64,000 nt of DNA from Riptortus pedestris (GCA_019009955.1 CM032230.1:123053001-123117000); one strand, 5' to 3'; counted from the first letter of the stretch, positions 1-11,325 are shown. Notes: a model not told the origin generated them from the sequence alone. Made by a program: numbers and translations.

Positions 1-461
1 AAAATAAAGATAATTATTTTCAGAATATATTTTAATTTAAAAAAAAAATCGGTTTCATGTAATCGTGACTTTAATTTTTCTGCAATAGTGTTTTCGTATG
101 ACGATCGAGGTGATAGTCTCTGAAATCTGTCTATGAACAACTCCTGAAGAGGCATTTAATGGAATGTGAAACTTTTAGTGTGGAAAAGAAAATTCTTCTG
201 TTAACTTCCATCATTTTGTCTTTCGCGTGGTCACATTTGGAGGAAATATAGCATTTTCTATAACGACAGACAACAAACTATTAATTTTCTCTTGACTTCT
301 TGATTTGCATATCTCTTACTGACTTAATTAATAAAAAAAATTATATTTACTATGAACAATTATTTTGGAATAATTTCAGAATACCACTAATCATATTAAA
401 ACTCTTTTGAAAATTGACAATTTATATCCAGAAACTTTATATAATTGGAATTAATACTAGT

Positions 462-465
<4 letters not shown>

Positions 466-492
<27 letters not shown>

Positions 493-494
493 GA
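466..494 (+). repeat. Poly(A) tract
   Basis: A run of about 27 A in GTGGTAAAA...AAAGATGTC. It could be the tail of a plus-strand retroelement, but the upstream 400 bp match nothing recognised. Confidence 0.8.
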
Positions 495-725
495 TGTCAA
501 GCAGCCTATGAATATAGATTTATCCTTTTATAAAGAAAGCAAAAAACATATTAGTTAAGTCCCAAAGCGAAGCATATCATTTATATCTATTTATTTATTT
601 TATTTTAAGGTTATAAAAAATTCTAATCTTATTTTCGTGAGACCCTTCATCAACAATGAAGATATTAAGTATGGAAACAAAACAGATCTTTATTTGAAAA
701 ACTTATTAAAGGAAATAAAAATTGT

Positions 726-893
726 AATTAATTAACATCCATTTTATACTACCAAGGATAATAGGGACTTATTATCTACTGGTTACCCTTTTCTAGCTAG
801 GGTGGGGTTAAGGATTTTAATTAATGAGTTCGTCGCTAAATATATTTCTATTGCCCAGGTGAGAATCAAAGGTTTATCAAGTGAGATTAAGAT
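726..893 (-). mobile_element. SINE-T copy, diverged
   Basis: Reverse complement of the SINE-T body. CTTTTCTAGCTAGGGTGGGG and the TTAATTAATGAGTTCGTCGC block match other copies. Remnants of the tRNA-like head (CCCAGGTGAGAATC, GTGAGATTAAG) follow. No target duplication was found. Confidence 0.7.
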
Positions 894-932
894 AAAGAAA
901 ATATACTAATCCTCGATAGGTTTAAAGAAAAG

Positions 933-1280
933 GTCCGTCACACAGGAGCTGCGAAAAATAAGCGGATTTCCCTCGTGTTCGACTTATTTGCATTTATCTC
1001 ATAAAGTAAAAGATCAATGAGAACTATATTTGATATTTAAGCTTCAAATGAAGTGTGTCATGATATAATAGCTTTTTGTTAATATGCCATAAGCAGAAGT
1101 GGGGCTTTACTCAGGACTGAATACTAAAAAATGCATATATCTCGCTTAATAATATATTAAATCGCGATATTGAAAAAACGTATAGAACAATAATTATTGA
1201 ACATTTAATTTACAATAAGAACTGTTCTATAAACGTCTTCGATCCGAAGTATTATAACGGAGATATCTAGAATTTTCGAT
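933..1280 (+). mobile_element. Family A, left half
   Basis: Left end GTCCGTCACACAGGAGCTGC with a degraded hairpin, then the type b lead segment (TTCAAATGAAGTGTGTCATG) and core to AACGGAGATATCTAG. It stops abruptly where an opposite-strand copy begins. Confidence 0.8.
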
Positions 1281-1281
1281 C

Positions 1282-1637
1282 AACTTCGTTAACGGCTGAA
1301 ATCGGACCAGTAGGAGGGGTGAGGGGTTTGAGGGGAGGATTTTCGAAAATTCGAAATATTTCCGTTACTAAACGTCGGATTGAAAAATTGTACAGAATCA
1401 ATCTTATTGCAAATTAAATTTACTATAAATATTGTCATATATATTTATTCTCTGTCTTGAATATTAACCGAGATATTTGCATTTTTATTAAGTCTGGGCG
1501 GTTAACGGAGGAGAGTGACATTCCCACCAAAAGCTAGTTCAGCCGTTTCCTTGACTGCTCGGCTCTCGTGAAATTTCTCTATTGTAAAACTTCACCTGGG
1601 AAATATGCTTAGTTTACGCAGACCCTGCGTGATGGAC
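1282..1637 (-). mobile_element. Family A, left half, type a
   Basis: Opposite strand and head-on with the previous copy. Core from CTTCGTTAACGGCTGAAATC to GAGATATTTGCATTTTT, lead segment with GCTAGTTCAGCCG and GCTCGGCTCTCGTG, then left end CTTAGTTTACGCAGACCCTG. The right half with its (AT)n is absent. Confidence 0.82.
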
Positions 1638-1647
1638 TTTAATTTTT

Positions 1648-1742
1648 GATCTCGTCATATCCTAAGTAGAATCGATGGACATTGGAGGAAATGTTTAGAA
1701 AATGGTGTCATCAGCACGACCTCAACAGCTGATTTCCCTCAG
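1648..1742 (+). mobile_element. Family A, right-end fragment
   Basis: ATCCTAAGTAGAATCGATGG, ACATTGGAGGAAATGTTTAG and CGACCTCAACAGCTGATTTC match the last 100 bp of the family. The final arm of the palindrome is lost. Confidence 0.7.
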
Positions 1743-2228
1743 TTATCAGCGATTGGAAAACATATGATTCCTTTTTCCACAATTGATATATGTATTATAT
1801 GTCAGCATGAGTAACCTAAAATTTAATATCAATAGATTTATTGTTATTCAGTTAAAGCTAATATTTCAAAAGATTATAATTAATACCGATAATCACTTTT
1901 TTGCAGGGTATAACCTTTAAAAAACATATATTATATATCCTTGGGACGGTCTGAGAGGAGATAATGGCAGAGAAATTATTTAAAAAGGATTTATTGTCAT
2001 GAAACGGCGGGACTAGTTAGAGCTGAGAACAGGTAGTTGTAGAATAAAAAGATATAGGGGGGGGACTGGGGCGGAGATAAAATATTTGCCTGGCAATGTG
2101 GCTCTGGGGACAAGGCCATCCCGGGCTCATCCTCGCCTCGCCGAGGTCGGTGCGGTTTTTACACATCACCTTCAGAGGGCGCTTCTAGCCCCATTATTAT
2201 ACAAGCACTGCAATACAAGGGCACTCAT

Positions 2229-3575
2229 ATCAGCAGATTTGCCTCTGGGGAAATCTGCTATTGAGGCTGTAATCATGATTTCTTTATATTCGAAAAAGTT
2301 CTTCAAATGTACGATTCTACCTAGGAAATGACGAAAATGAGGTCCACTCAAACTTATATATAATTCGATATATGATCTTTTCATGTAAAACTAAAGATCT
2401 AGTTCGTTAAGGCTGTAGGAGAGGGCTTTCGGAAATTTCAAATATCTCCGTTATAATACGTTTGTTCGAACAATTGTTAAAACCGATCTGAAAATTTAAT
2501 GCGCTATAAATGTTCTTCTCATATTAGGATTTATTAATTTTCGGCCTTCAGTAAACACCCACTCAGACTAATGTCCTATTAACAATAAGGTATTTTACCG
2601 TGAACCAGTTTATTGGATACTTAAATACCAAATATTGTACAAAATACCTCTGTCACGATGAGTCGGATCAAAAAATTGTTTATAACTAATCTTGTTGCAC
2701 ACTTAATTATCTATAAATTTTGTTACATACGTTTTGTCTCTATCATGAACGTGATTATGAATAAAACTCGAGATCTTTCCATTTATTTTCAGTTTTTGTT
2801 GTGATCCCTCGCTTAGAACTATACTAAAATGGGAATAATCATGAAATGTCGTATTCAAAAGTCAAATACCAACTATTTGCTTTCAACCGATCTATAATAT
2901 ACGAGATATATGCAAACGTTGTGATGACATGAGCAGAAATACTTTATTTCATGACCCTAAATTCGTTTCATTGAACACTGAAGTTCATATTCAATATCCG
3001 CTGTAATAGGAGCAGGAAGAGGAGTTGGGAGACCGGTAATAAAGGGAGAGAGATCCAGAAAATTAAAAATATCTTTGTATAATATATTAGATTGAGTAAT
3101 TGTACAGAACAAATATGGAAAATTTAGTCTTTCATAAATGTTGTTAATTATCAGTTTTCCCTCTATCTTAAGTATTAATCCAAATATTTGCATTCGGAAC
3201 ATATTATAAGACTTATCAGGTATGTCTTATGTAAAAAAAAAAAGACCATTTTCGTTAATGGCTGAAATCGGACCAGTGGGAGGGGAGGGATAAGAAAATT
3301 CAATATATCACCATCATTATGAATTGGATCGAAAAGTGTAGCAGAACCAATCTTGTTAAACTATTGGTGCCCTACAATTCTTTTTGTGTACATTTTCCCT
3401 TAACTAAAATATTAAGCGTGTTATTAGTAATTTCTTTTTATCAGGCTTCAGTAACCCCCACTTCTCACACTATTCTATTCATTGTTTTATTACATAGAAA
3501 TAGAGAATGTGTGGTGAGATGAGATTCCAGCACGTGGGAAATCTGCTTATTTCACGCAGACCCTGCGTGACGGAC
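2229..3575 (-). mobile_element. Family A, longest form (about four core modules)
   Basis: Right palindrome CAGCAGATTTGCCTCTGGGG at 2229; left end GACCCTGCGTGACGGAC finishes at 3575. Between them the core (CGTTAATGGCTG, GGAGATAT, ACATTTATAGAA in reverse) recurs about four times, around 2390, 2650, 2980 and 3250. It is old: every module is diverged and there is no (AT)n tract. Confidence 0.75.
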
Positions 3576-3596
3576 GTTCACTTATTAATTGAGAAT

Positions 3597-3679
3597 ATAC
3601 TGTAAGATGAGGTCAGTTGTGTTTCATACCACACGATTTAGGAAATTTGTCTAGTTTACGCAACAGGTGCATGGTTGAC
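3597..3679 (-). mobile_element. Family A, isolated left end
   Basis: GGTCAGTTGTGTTTCATACC and TTTGTCTAGTTTACGCAACA resemble the last 80 bp of the left end, diverged. It lies 20 bp beyond the left end of the preceding copy. Confidence 0.5.
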
Positions 3680-3911
3680 TTTTTGATCAGCTGTTAAAGT
3701 GAATTCCCTCCATTTTCTGGTAAAGTTCGTTGTTTTGACTGAGCTGGAGCGGGAGTCACAGTGAGTGAGCAGGAGGGGGCGTGGCATCAGAGCACTTCCG
3801 CTCCGAATGTATAATTTGAATGATTAGCAGGCTAGCCTAGCGTCCTCCCTACGACCTGCACTTGCTCTACTCCACAGCTTCACGTCGGCTCCACACATCC
3901 TACGACTCTTT

Positions 3912-5005
3912 CGGCAGAGGGAAATCTGCTACTGGGTTTGTAGTCATGACATGGTTACTGAAAAAGGTCTATGCACGTCCATAAATCCTATAAAGGAGCT
4001 GAAGAAAATGAGGTCCGTTCAAAATTATATGAACTTGTCTGTTACTGCTCTAGCGGTCACAATTTTTGATTAATCGCTACTAAACTCAATAAAAAGTGTT
4101 TCGTGTCAACTAATGATCAAGTTCGTTAATGCTAAATTCGGACAGAGGGGGGGGGGTGGGAGGTTAAGGGGGAACTTCGAAAATGGGAAATATCTACGTT
4201 ATTATACGTGGGAAAAAAAAAAAAAAAAAACGTTAAAACCAATCTTACTACAAATTTAAAAAAAAAAATTATTTATTAACGACCACTTTTTGCATTAAGG
4301 CTAATTGGGACGGGTTACCTACAGGTTTCCGCCCTTTTCTAGCCAGGGTGGGGCTAAGATTTTATTTAATGAATTCCGTCACTAAATAAATTTCTTGCAG
4401 AAGCGGGAATCGAACTCTCCACATATAGTCAATAACTCAGTGTACACAAAAAAATATAACACTACAAATTTAATGTGCTATAAGTGTTGTAAACATGTTT
4501 TCTATCAAGATTATTATCCGTGATATTTGGAATTTTTTTGTTTTCCGCCTTCAGGAACCTCAACTCCGACAAATGCCATATTACCAATATCATGAACCAC
4601 TTTATTGGAAGCTTAAATACAAAATATATTCTTCGTCGAAGTTTTACTGTGTGAAGCACTTCATCATTTAAGATTTTAAGCTCTAAACTCGAAAATGTTG
4701 ATTTGATCTATACCATAATTGAGATTCATTAAAACTTCATTAAGTTAATGGTCGCTAATGGCTGTAATCGGATTAGGGGTGGTGGGGATTTAAATTCATA
4801 ATAACGGAAATTAGTTTACATGTTTTCGTAGCTTAAATATGAAACGAGTTATTTGTACGTTCTTGTTTTCAGCTTCCAGTAAATCGCCACTTCTAGTCAT
4901 AGGATTTAATTTGAAATGTCACATTTATGATTAAATGAGATCAACAGCGTGTTATACTCGCGCGAGGGAAATCTGTATATTGTACGCAGCCCCTGCGTGA
5001 CGGAC
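3912..5005 (-). mobile_element. Family A, long form with nested SINE
   Basis: Starts with GGGAAATCTGCTACTGGG (damaged palindrome), contains GTTACTGCTCTAGCGGTCAC, one core, the nested SINE-T (4259-4460), a second core, and ends CCCCTGCGTGACGGAC. Without the SINE it is about 0.88 kb. Confidence 0.85.
4259..4460 (-). mobile_element. SINE-T copy nested in a family A element
   Basis: Flanked by perfect copies of ACTACAAATTTA (4247-4258 and 4461-4472), a 12-bp target-site duplication. Removing the insert restores the family A core AATCTTACTACAAATTTAAT...GTGCTATAAGTGTTG. The body reads in reverse from tail (TTATTAACG) to B box (CGGGAATCGAACTC). The insertion is therefore later than the family A copy. 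Confidence 0.9.
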
Positions 5006-5229
5006 TTTTTGCTAGTTAGTGATGAGTGCAAGAATGAGATATTTGGACTTCAGTCAAAGAAGTGCAGTAAAAATTGTTTGTTTCGTTTTGATTGATCTAT
5101 AAATGAAAGTAGTAATAGAATGAATGTTTTGGAATATTTTATTTTTATGAGTATATAAACCCGTGTTGACAGTGTTGAAAGGACAGTCCAAATAGAGGAG
5201 GATAGAAATAGGTTGTCATCCTTTATAAA

Positions 5230-5290
5230 TTGTTTATTTCACTACTAGTTTCGGTGACTCAAGGTGCACCAGCAGCATAAATTGGTGGCG
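5230..5290 (-). repeat. Hammerhead-like / Penelope-type terminus remnant
   Basis: The reverse strand reads CTGCTGGTGCACCTTGAGTC ACCGAAACTAGTAGTG. GGTG/CACC can pair, and GAAACTAGT resembles the 3' part of Penelope-type motifs, but the CTGANGA core is changed. Weak call. Confidence 0.3.
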
Positions 5291-5452
5291 AGTTATGTTA
5301 TTACCGATGTTCGAATTCCATTTAAATTTGGAAGACATAAGTTGTTGAATTTCTCAAATAATTAATTCACTTGGTTGCGCCATGAGAGATATCTCATCTG
5401 GCGAGAAAAAACTTTCCATTTACACTAATATAATCTGTGCATGAGAATGAAA

Positions 5453-5664
5453 TCTAGGAAGACGATACCTCGCCGGCCTTGATACTGGTTTAATCAGAGA
5501 TACTGGTCTGGCGAATGTGGAAGGATCCCAGGTTGTTCCCTGTCAGCGACCTTGTTCTCAGAACTGTCTAATCTATGCCGCCGGGCCTAGGGCGAAGGAG
5601 CAAAGATTATTTGCAATTGCTGCTAATAAAGGTCTTTGGCATTCGTCCAGGGATGACGGGTGCT
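5453..5664 (+). other. Unrecognised open frame in G+C-richer DNA
   Basis: A 70-codon open frame without an ATG at its start reads GRRYLAGLDTGLIRDTGLAN, then LIYAAGPRAKEQRLFAIAAN, ending SSRDDGC-stop. Composition is more even than the neighbours. No exon boundaries fit convincingly and no family is recognised. It could be an old element coding fragment. Confidence 0.25.
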
Positions 5665-5696
5665 AAAGGAACGAATCTTTTTAAATGAACGAAACG

Positions 5697-6975
5697 GCTG
5701 TCAAGCAGGGGCTGCGTAAACTAAGCAGATTTCTCTTGCGCTGGAATGACTCACAACCAACGTCACCTCAAGTCTATTTCTAATTCATGAAGAGTCTTCG
5801 ATGAGCAATAGTGGGGGTTTACTGAAGCTTGATAACAAGCAAGTAGTAATAACAATCCTAATAATTGAGTTAAGAGAAAATATATATGAAAACAATTGTA
5901 GGGAACAAATATTTTAACAAAATTGGTTCTGTAACATTATTCGAGCCAGCTCAAAATAATGGAGATATCTTGAACTTTCTAATCCCCCCACCTATTCCAA
6001 GCCCTCATTCAAAAATTAATTAATATGATCTTTAGTGTTTAATGAAATTGTAAAATATCGAATATAGTATGATGAAATAAACTAGTTGAGTTAAAACCGA
6101 AAAATACTTGATGACGTCATCGCACTATATATTTCACTCACGTAATAAAGGCCCGTTGAAAAAAATATTTGGTATTGAAGCTCGAAATAAGGTGTTTCGT
6201 AATATATTGGCTTATTGTTAGCGTGCGATGACTTATAATGAAAATGAAAAAAGTCAACCAGCAGGGGTAATATTGAGTTAGAGAAAAATTATTAATAACA
6301 ACTTGTTATAGCACATAACATTTACAATAACATTCGTTCTATACAATATTTCGATTGGACTTATAAGATTCTATGTAAAAAAATAAAATAGGGGTTAGAA
6401 TGTGAATTTATAAAACGTATTTGCATGTATCTTACATAATAAAAGTTCAGTGTAAATCATAGTTTGTATTTAACCTTGAAATGCAGTGGTTCATGACATA
6501 ACAGCTTATTGTTAATGTGACATGAGTAGGAGTGGGGGTTTAGACCAAATGGCCAGATGACCGAAAAACAAAATATGGAAATATCTCGGTTAATATTCAA
6601 TATAGAGAAAATATGTACATAACAACATTTATGGAACATTACGTTTGCAATAAGATTGATTCTATACAATTATTCGATCCGAAGCGTAGTTACGGAGATA
6701 TTTTGAATTTTCAAAATCCCCCCTTCTGCCTGATTTCAGCCGTTAAAGAACGTGATCTTTATTTTTACATAAAACCTTTAAACACCGAGTTTGGTTACAA
6801 TTAAACAAAAATTGCAACTGCTAGAGCTTTAGCAGACAAATATATATACATTTTTGAACGGGCCATATTTTCTTCATCCTGGGTAGGACCGATGGACATT
6901 TGAGGAATTTTTTCTGAAATCGCGTCATGTGTACGACCTCAATAGTTGATTTCCTCTAAGGGAAATCTGCTAATA
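5697..6975 (+). mobile_element. Family A, long form with three core modules
   Basis: Left end CTGTCAAGCAGGGGCTGCGT with intact AAGCAGATTTCTC; right end TTCCTCTAAGGGAAATCTGC. Three successive cores are seen at about 5870, 6270 and 6590, each with AACATTTA...AATAAGATTGRTTCTATAC. A TGACGTCA motif at 6113 lies between modules 1 and 2. Confidence 0.82.
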
Positions 6976-6984
6976 GATAATATA

Positions 6985-7055
6985 TAGTGAGATGAGAGTA
7001 TGCCATACTAGCAACTGGAAAATCCGCTTATTTCCGCCACCCCTGTGTGACAGAC
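6985..7055 (-). mobile_element. Family A, isolated left end
   Basis: GTGAGATGAGAGTATGCCAT and GGAAAATCCGCTTATTTCCG, then CCCCTGTGTGACAGAC: left end only, adjacent to the right end of the preceding copy. Confidence 0.65.
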
Positions 7056-7474
7056 TTTTTTTCACAGCCAAGCAAAATCATTTTTCCCAATCAACAATAG
7101 CACAAATGTTGATGCGGCTAAAAATAAAACCAAGCGCTCCCTTACAATTGCACCACCTTCTGATTCGTTTCACTCTGCCGGAGAATAAGTCATTCCTAAT
7201 CTTTACCACGAATTATTGGTTTACTTTTTCTCTAGAGTCGACATTTTGAAGTATTTAAAAACCTATTTTTTTATCACTAAGACCATAGTTTTTGGGGCTA
7301 TTTACTCAAGAGACTACTTTATTAGACTTTACATAAGCTAGTTTATTTATAAACATATTCATGTTCTATATAATTCGTTGGAACTCGAATATTGGTGCTT
7401 AACGAGAAATATAGAACAGAATATACAGATGACGACATCATAGCTGGAATGAGACAGGCGACACTTGTGTTTCA

Positions 7475-7519
7475 TTCCGTCAAGTAGGAGATGTGCTTAT
7501 TTTACGATGCGTGACGGAC
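7475..7519 (-). mobile_element. Family A, isolated left end
   Basis: GGAGATGTGCTTATTTTACG followed by ATGCGTGACGGAC. No core is attached within several hundred bases. Confidence 0.55.
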
Positions 7520-8002
7520 TTTCCTTAATATTTATACAATACGAGCATTTCAAGGCTGAAACCTGTTGAGGTGTATTATACGAAACCTGATAATTTGCAA
7601 CTGATAAGCACGCAATCACCGTGTAAATAGGTATAGCTTCTGCACCAAGGTTATAAATAAACAAGTTTAACATAATCATAACAGACATAATAATATATTT
7701 CATCTTAATATGCTGTAACCATTTCTTAGGCGAAGTATCACCGACGATTGGAAACTAGTTCTAATACAATTTTTAGTTTCAACACAACCAAGGTGTACAG
7801 TGTTGCAATGAAACTACTTTAGTAATTTCATTATTTTTTATAATTTTCAATTTACATTGAGTTATTTCAGTAACAGGAAAAGTGAAAACAATGTCTCCTT
7901 CGCCCGCCTGGCTCATCGGCAGTGTATTTCATTTTTCTTTTGTGAAAAAGGTCAGTCATTTATGGTGGGTCAGTTTACTAATTCCAGCGTGTAAATATAA
8001 AA

Positions 8003-8455
8003 GTCCGTCACGCAGGGGCTGCGTAAACTAAGCAGATTTCCCACGTGATGTTATACATCAGATAAATCTGCCCAATAACAACTGTAGTAGTAAGGTATCT
8101 CTAAACCTATTCACGAGGGACAAATAGTTACGGAAACGGCCGCCAGAGCTCTCGGCGGAAAGTCCCGAACATAGCCGATCACACAGAATACAAATGCAAA
8201 TATCTCGGTTAATATTCAAGATACAGAATAAATTTATAGAACAATATGTATAGTAAATTTAATTAGCAATAGGATTGATTCGATACAATTTTTCGATCCG
8301 ACGCATAATAACGGAGATATTTCGAATTTCCGAAAATCCCCCCTCTAAATCCACACTCCCACTGGTCCGATTTCAGCCATTAACGAACTTTATGGTCCTT
8401 TTTATATAAAACGTTTAATTTCAGAGTTTGGTAACAATCCAATAAAAATTGCGTC

Positions 8456-8525
<70 letters not shown>

Positions 8526-8648
8526 TAACGGACATCATTTTCTTCATCTCCGGGGTAGGATCTATTGACATTTGAAGAAATTTTTCGAAACTCGTGGAAT
8601 GAGTACGACCTCAATAGCTGATTTTCCTTAAGGGAAATCTGCTAAAAT
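8003..8648 (+). mobile_element. Family A, complete short form, type c (reference copy)
   Basis: Left end GTCCGTCACGCAGGGGCTGC with hairpin ACGCAG-GGG-CTGCGT and subterminal AGCAGATTTCCCACGTG. Type c lead (CAGAGCTCTCGGCGGAAAGT), octamer-bearing ATGCAAATATCTCGG, core, then (CT)n(AT)n at 8458-8520. Right end TTTTCCTTAAGGGAAATCTG followed by CTAAAA. No coding frame spans it. This copy shows all the family features that suggest a Helentron-associated (HINE/DINE-1-like) element. Confidence 0.88.
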
Positions 8649-8671
8649 AGTAAAATGCTTTTTTTTATTTT

Positions 8672-8775
8672 TATTTCCTCAAAATTCTGTGCAACTATGG
8701 CTTATTGGGACAGGTTACCGCACTTCTCTGGGCAGGACTAAGGGTTTTATTTAACGAGTTCACCATTAAATAAAT
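8672..8775 (-). mobile_element. SINE-T fragment, diverged
   Basis: GGCTTATTGGGACAGGTTACC and CTGGGCAGGACTAAGG followed by TTTTATTTAACGAGTTC match the SINE-T body in reverse. The tRNA-like head is absent. It lies just beyond the right end of the family A copy ending at 8648. Confidence 0.65.
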
Positions 8776-9144
8776 ACCAGCTCAAATGGAGTTATTTGTA
8801 CTTTCTTCTTTTCACCCTTCAGAAATCCCTCACTTTTAATAACCAAATACGTAATGGAACACTTGTTCCCGAAATTAAGTATCAAATATGGTTTTCGACA
8901 GATTTTTAATAAAATGAGTTACATGCAAATACGTTGTGCAATGATGTCATAAATTATTATCTTACGTTCTTGACTCGAAATGTTTATTCGATCTAAACCA
9001 TACTCGATATCGTTTCATTAAACACGAAAGAACATAACTCGTTATTGGCTCTGATGTTTAATAAGAAATAAAGCATATTTGGGTTATATGAGATCACTAA
9101 TGAGTTATACCAGCATGTGTGAAATATATTTAGTATAAACAGCC
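8776..9144 (-). mobile_element. Family A, left part of a long form
   Basis: TTCAGAAATCCCTCACTTTT, AAATACGTTGTGCAATGATG and ATGAGTTATACCAGCATGTG follow the long-form order in reverse, ending in a decayed left end near 9140. Confidence 0.65.
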
Positions 9145-9740
9145 TTTTAGCATATTTCCCTTAGGAGAAGTCAGCTATTGAGGTTGTATTATGATGGAAA
9201 TTTAAAAAACTGTCTTCAATTGTCCTTCGAACCTACTTAGGAGATGGCGAAAATGAGGACCGTTCAAAATATTATACTCTCTAAGGGTCAAAATTTTTGT
9301 TTGATCGTTACCAAACTCGATATTTAAACGTTATATGTGAAAATGAAAATCGGACCAGTGGGAGAAAGGGGGTTAGAAAGAGAATTTCGAAAATTCGACA
9401 TATCTCCGTTATAACGCGTCGGATCGAAAATTTGTATAGAATCAATCTAATTGAAAATGTTTTGTTCTATAAATATTGTTATGTGTGTTTTGTCATTATC
9501 TTGGATATTAACCGAGATATTTGCATTTTTTAGTTTACGGCCTTCAGTAAACCCATTCCTCATGAAACTCCTACTCATGTCATACATTTTAACAATAAGG
9601 TGATATATTATGAAGCACTTTATTTGAAGCCTGATTACCAAATATTGGTCTCATTGAACTTTTACGTTTTGAGATAAATGCAAATACGTGATGCGCACGT
9701 GGGAAATCTGCTTAGTTAACACAGCACGTACGTGACGGAC
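9145..9740 (-). mobile_element. Family A, complete short form, type b
   Basis: TTTTAGCATATTTCCCTTAG at the right end, core with CGTTATAACGCGTCGGATCG, type b lead (CAGTAAACCCATTCC, AACTCCTACTCATGTC), then CACGTGGGAAATCTGCTTAG and GTACGTGACGGAC. The (AT)n tract has been lost. Confidence 0.85.
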
Positions 9741-10924
9741 TTTTTGTTTATACGACATTTAGGTAAGAAATACTCGGAGAGGGGGAAGATCTTCAGTTCA
9801 CAGAACGATTAGCTAATGATTCCATGATGTGTTTGCATCAGCTTATTTGGTTGTCATTCTCGGGTGTTAGTGAACTCTCAAGTTGATGAATCAGGGGCCT
9901 TCCCCAAGGTCGGCTATATTGGCTCAAGAACCTGGGAACACATTTTAACAGCTGATCAGATACTGCTGCAATGTGATAGATTGAATATTTCCACTCTTCA
10001 GTCGGAATGGACTGGCTGTGAATGATCCGTGCTCAGTGAAGGTGCATAGCAGCAAGAAAATTACAGAATCGAAGGTAGCATTTCTGTTTCTTTTTAGCTC
10101 TCGAGCCAAGGCTAAGAAATTACGTGAGTCTTCTTTGTCTTCAGCTATTTTTATTGTCTGCTCATCATTCCCGCCAATCTGCAACGGCTAAGAGGTTGCA
10201 AAAGAGGTATATTATAGAAACGTAAAGTTAATGAAGTGTATCGATCAAAAATTAAATCAATTAATGAATTGTAATTTTAATTGCTTGTCAATTGACGTTC
10301 TCCATCCTACATTATGAATTATTACTTTATTGGTACATAAATAGAGACAGGATTTGATTATACCCCTGAACAATTAACGGCAATATAATTGAAATAGTCT
10401 TCAACAGACATAGGACATTCTTCTGATATTTCAGCGAAATACTTTAACACAAATAATCGGCAAGAAGTAGTATTTTTTAATGTGAGAGCCAAAACGAAAT
10501 AAAAATTGACACACATGAAAAGTCCGTATTTTTCCTGGATGTAATTCTGCAAAATATATTAGTTATATAAAGACCAAGTCCAAATCCTATTCTCTCACTG
10601 CAATGTTCACAAGACAGTTTTAAATGACTGACATAAATTCAATTTTATTATTATTTCTTAGGGAAGGTCCAATATAAACATTACGAAGTCAGGTACCTGA
10701 GTCAGGCTCAACAAATTTCATGATATACTATCTTATTGCGAATATCCAATGATAGTATGAAAACGCATAAAGAAGTATATACGAATAACTACCCGTATGT
10801 TAATAATTGGTTTGAGCAAAGTGTAATGGAAAACATCCCAGGAAAACTCAGGGCTAAAACATTTATTACATAACTTTTTTCGAGGAGCGAAACTAAGCTG
10901 AATAATACTGAAGCTCATAAGATA
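9741..10924. other. Unique DNA, no gene called
   Basis: Contains a minus-strand chance frame at 9945-10184 (IAEDKEDSRNFLALARELKR) with no recognised domain or splice context. The rest is A+T-rich. Confidence 0.4.
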
Positions 10925-11325
10925 TTAAACCCCCAAAACACCTGGTCGGATTTCGGCCATTTGCGATCCTGACGTTTACTGTTAAATGAAACAAGTAAAC
11001 GTCATAGTTAAAGAAAATAAATCAAATCTTTAACTATATTATTCAAAATAACTGCCGTTGACGTCACTACTAGAAAAAAAGGTACTTTAGATTCTAAGAA
11101 AACCTATACTCAAATAGTTCAATGAAAATATTAGCTCTCGTTTATTTTTTAATGAATTTTATTGATTTTATTTTTATTTTAAATAAAAATATCCTCAATC
11201 ATACGAATTACATTAGGAGATATCCTTTAAGGAATATCAGCTGTTGCCTCATTGCGCAATTTTCTAAACATATTTTCAAATGTCCATCGGATCTATCTAT
11301 GAGCAGACAAAATTATGTTTTTCTA
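10925..11325. mobile_element. Family A, old scattered fragments
   Basis: 10930-11075 (+) holds CACCTGGTCGGATTTCGGCC and a TGACGTCA, matching the middle of a long form. 11225-11312 (-) holds AAGGAATATCAGCTGTTGCC and AAATGTCCATCGGATC, matching a right end. The A+T-rich bases between are unrecognised. Confidence 0.5.

Noticed and set aside
6457..6669. Recurrent peptide YRINLIANxxxYKxCxIHLFSILNINRDICIF in many places (also 9297, 13671, 24213, 61276)
   Set aside because: It is the chance translation of the conserved family A core. It is interrupted in every copy, has no consistent start or stop, and follows element orientation, so it is not a protein family.
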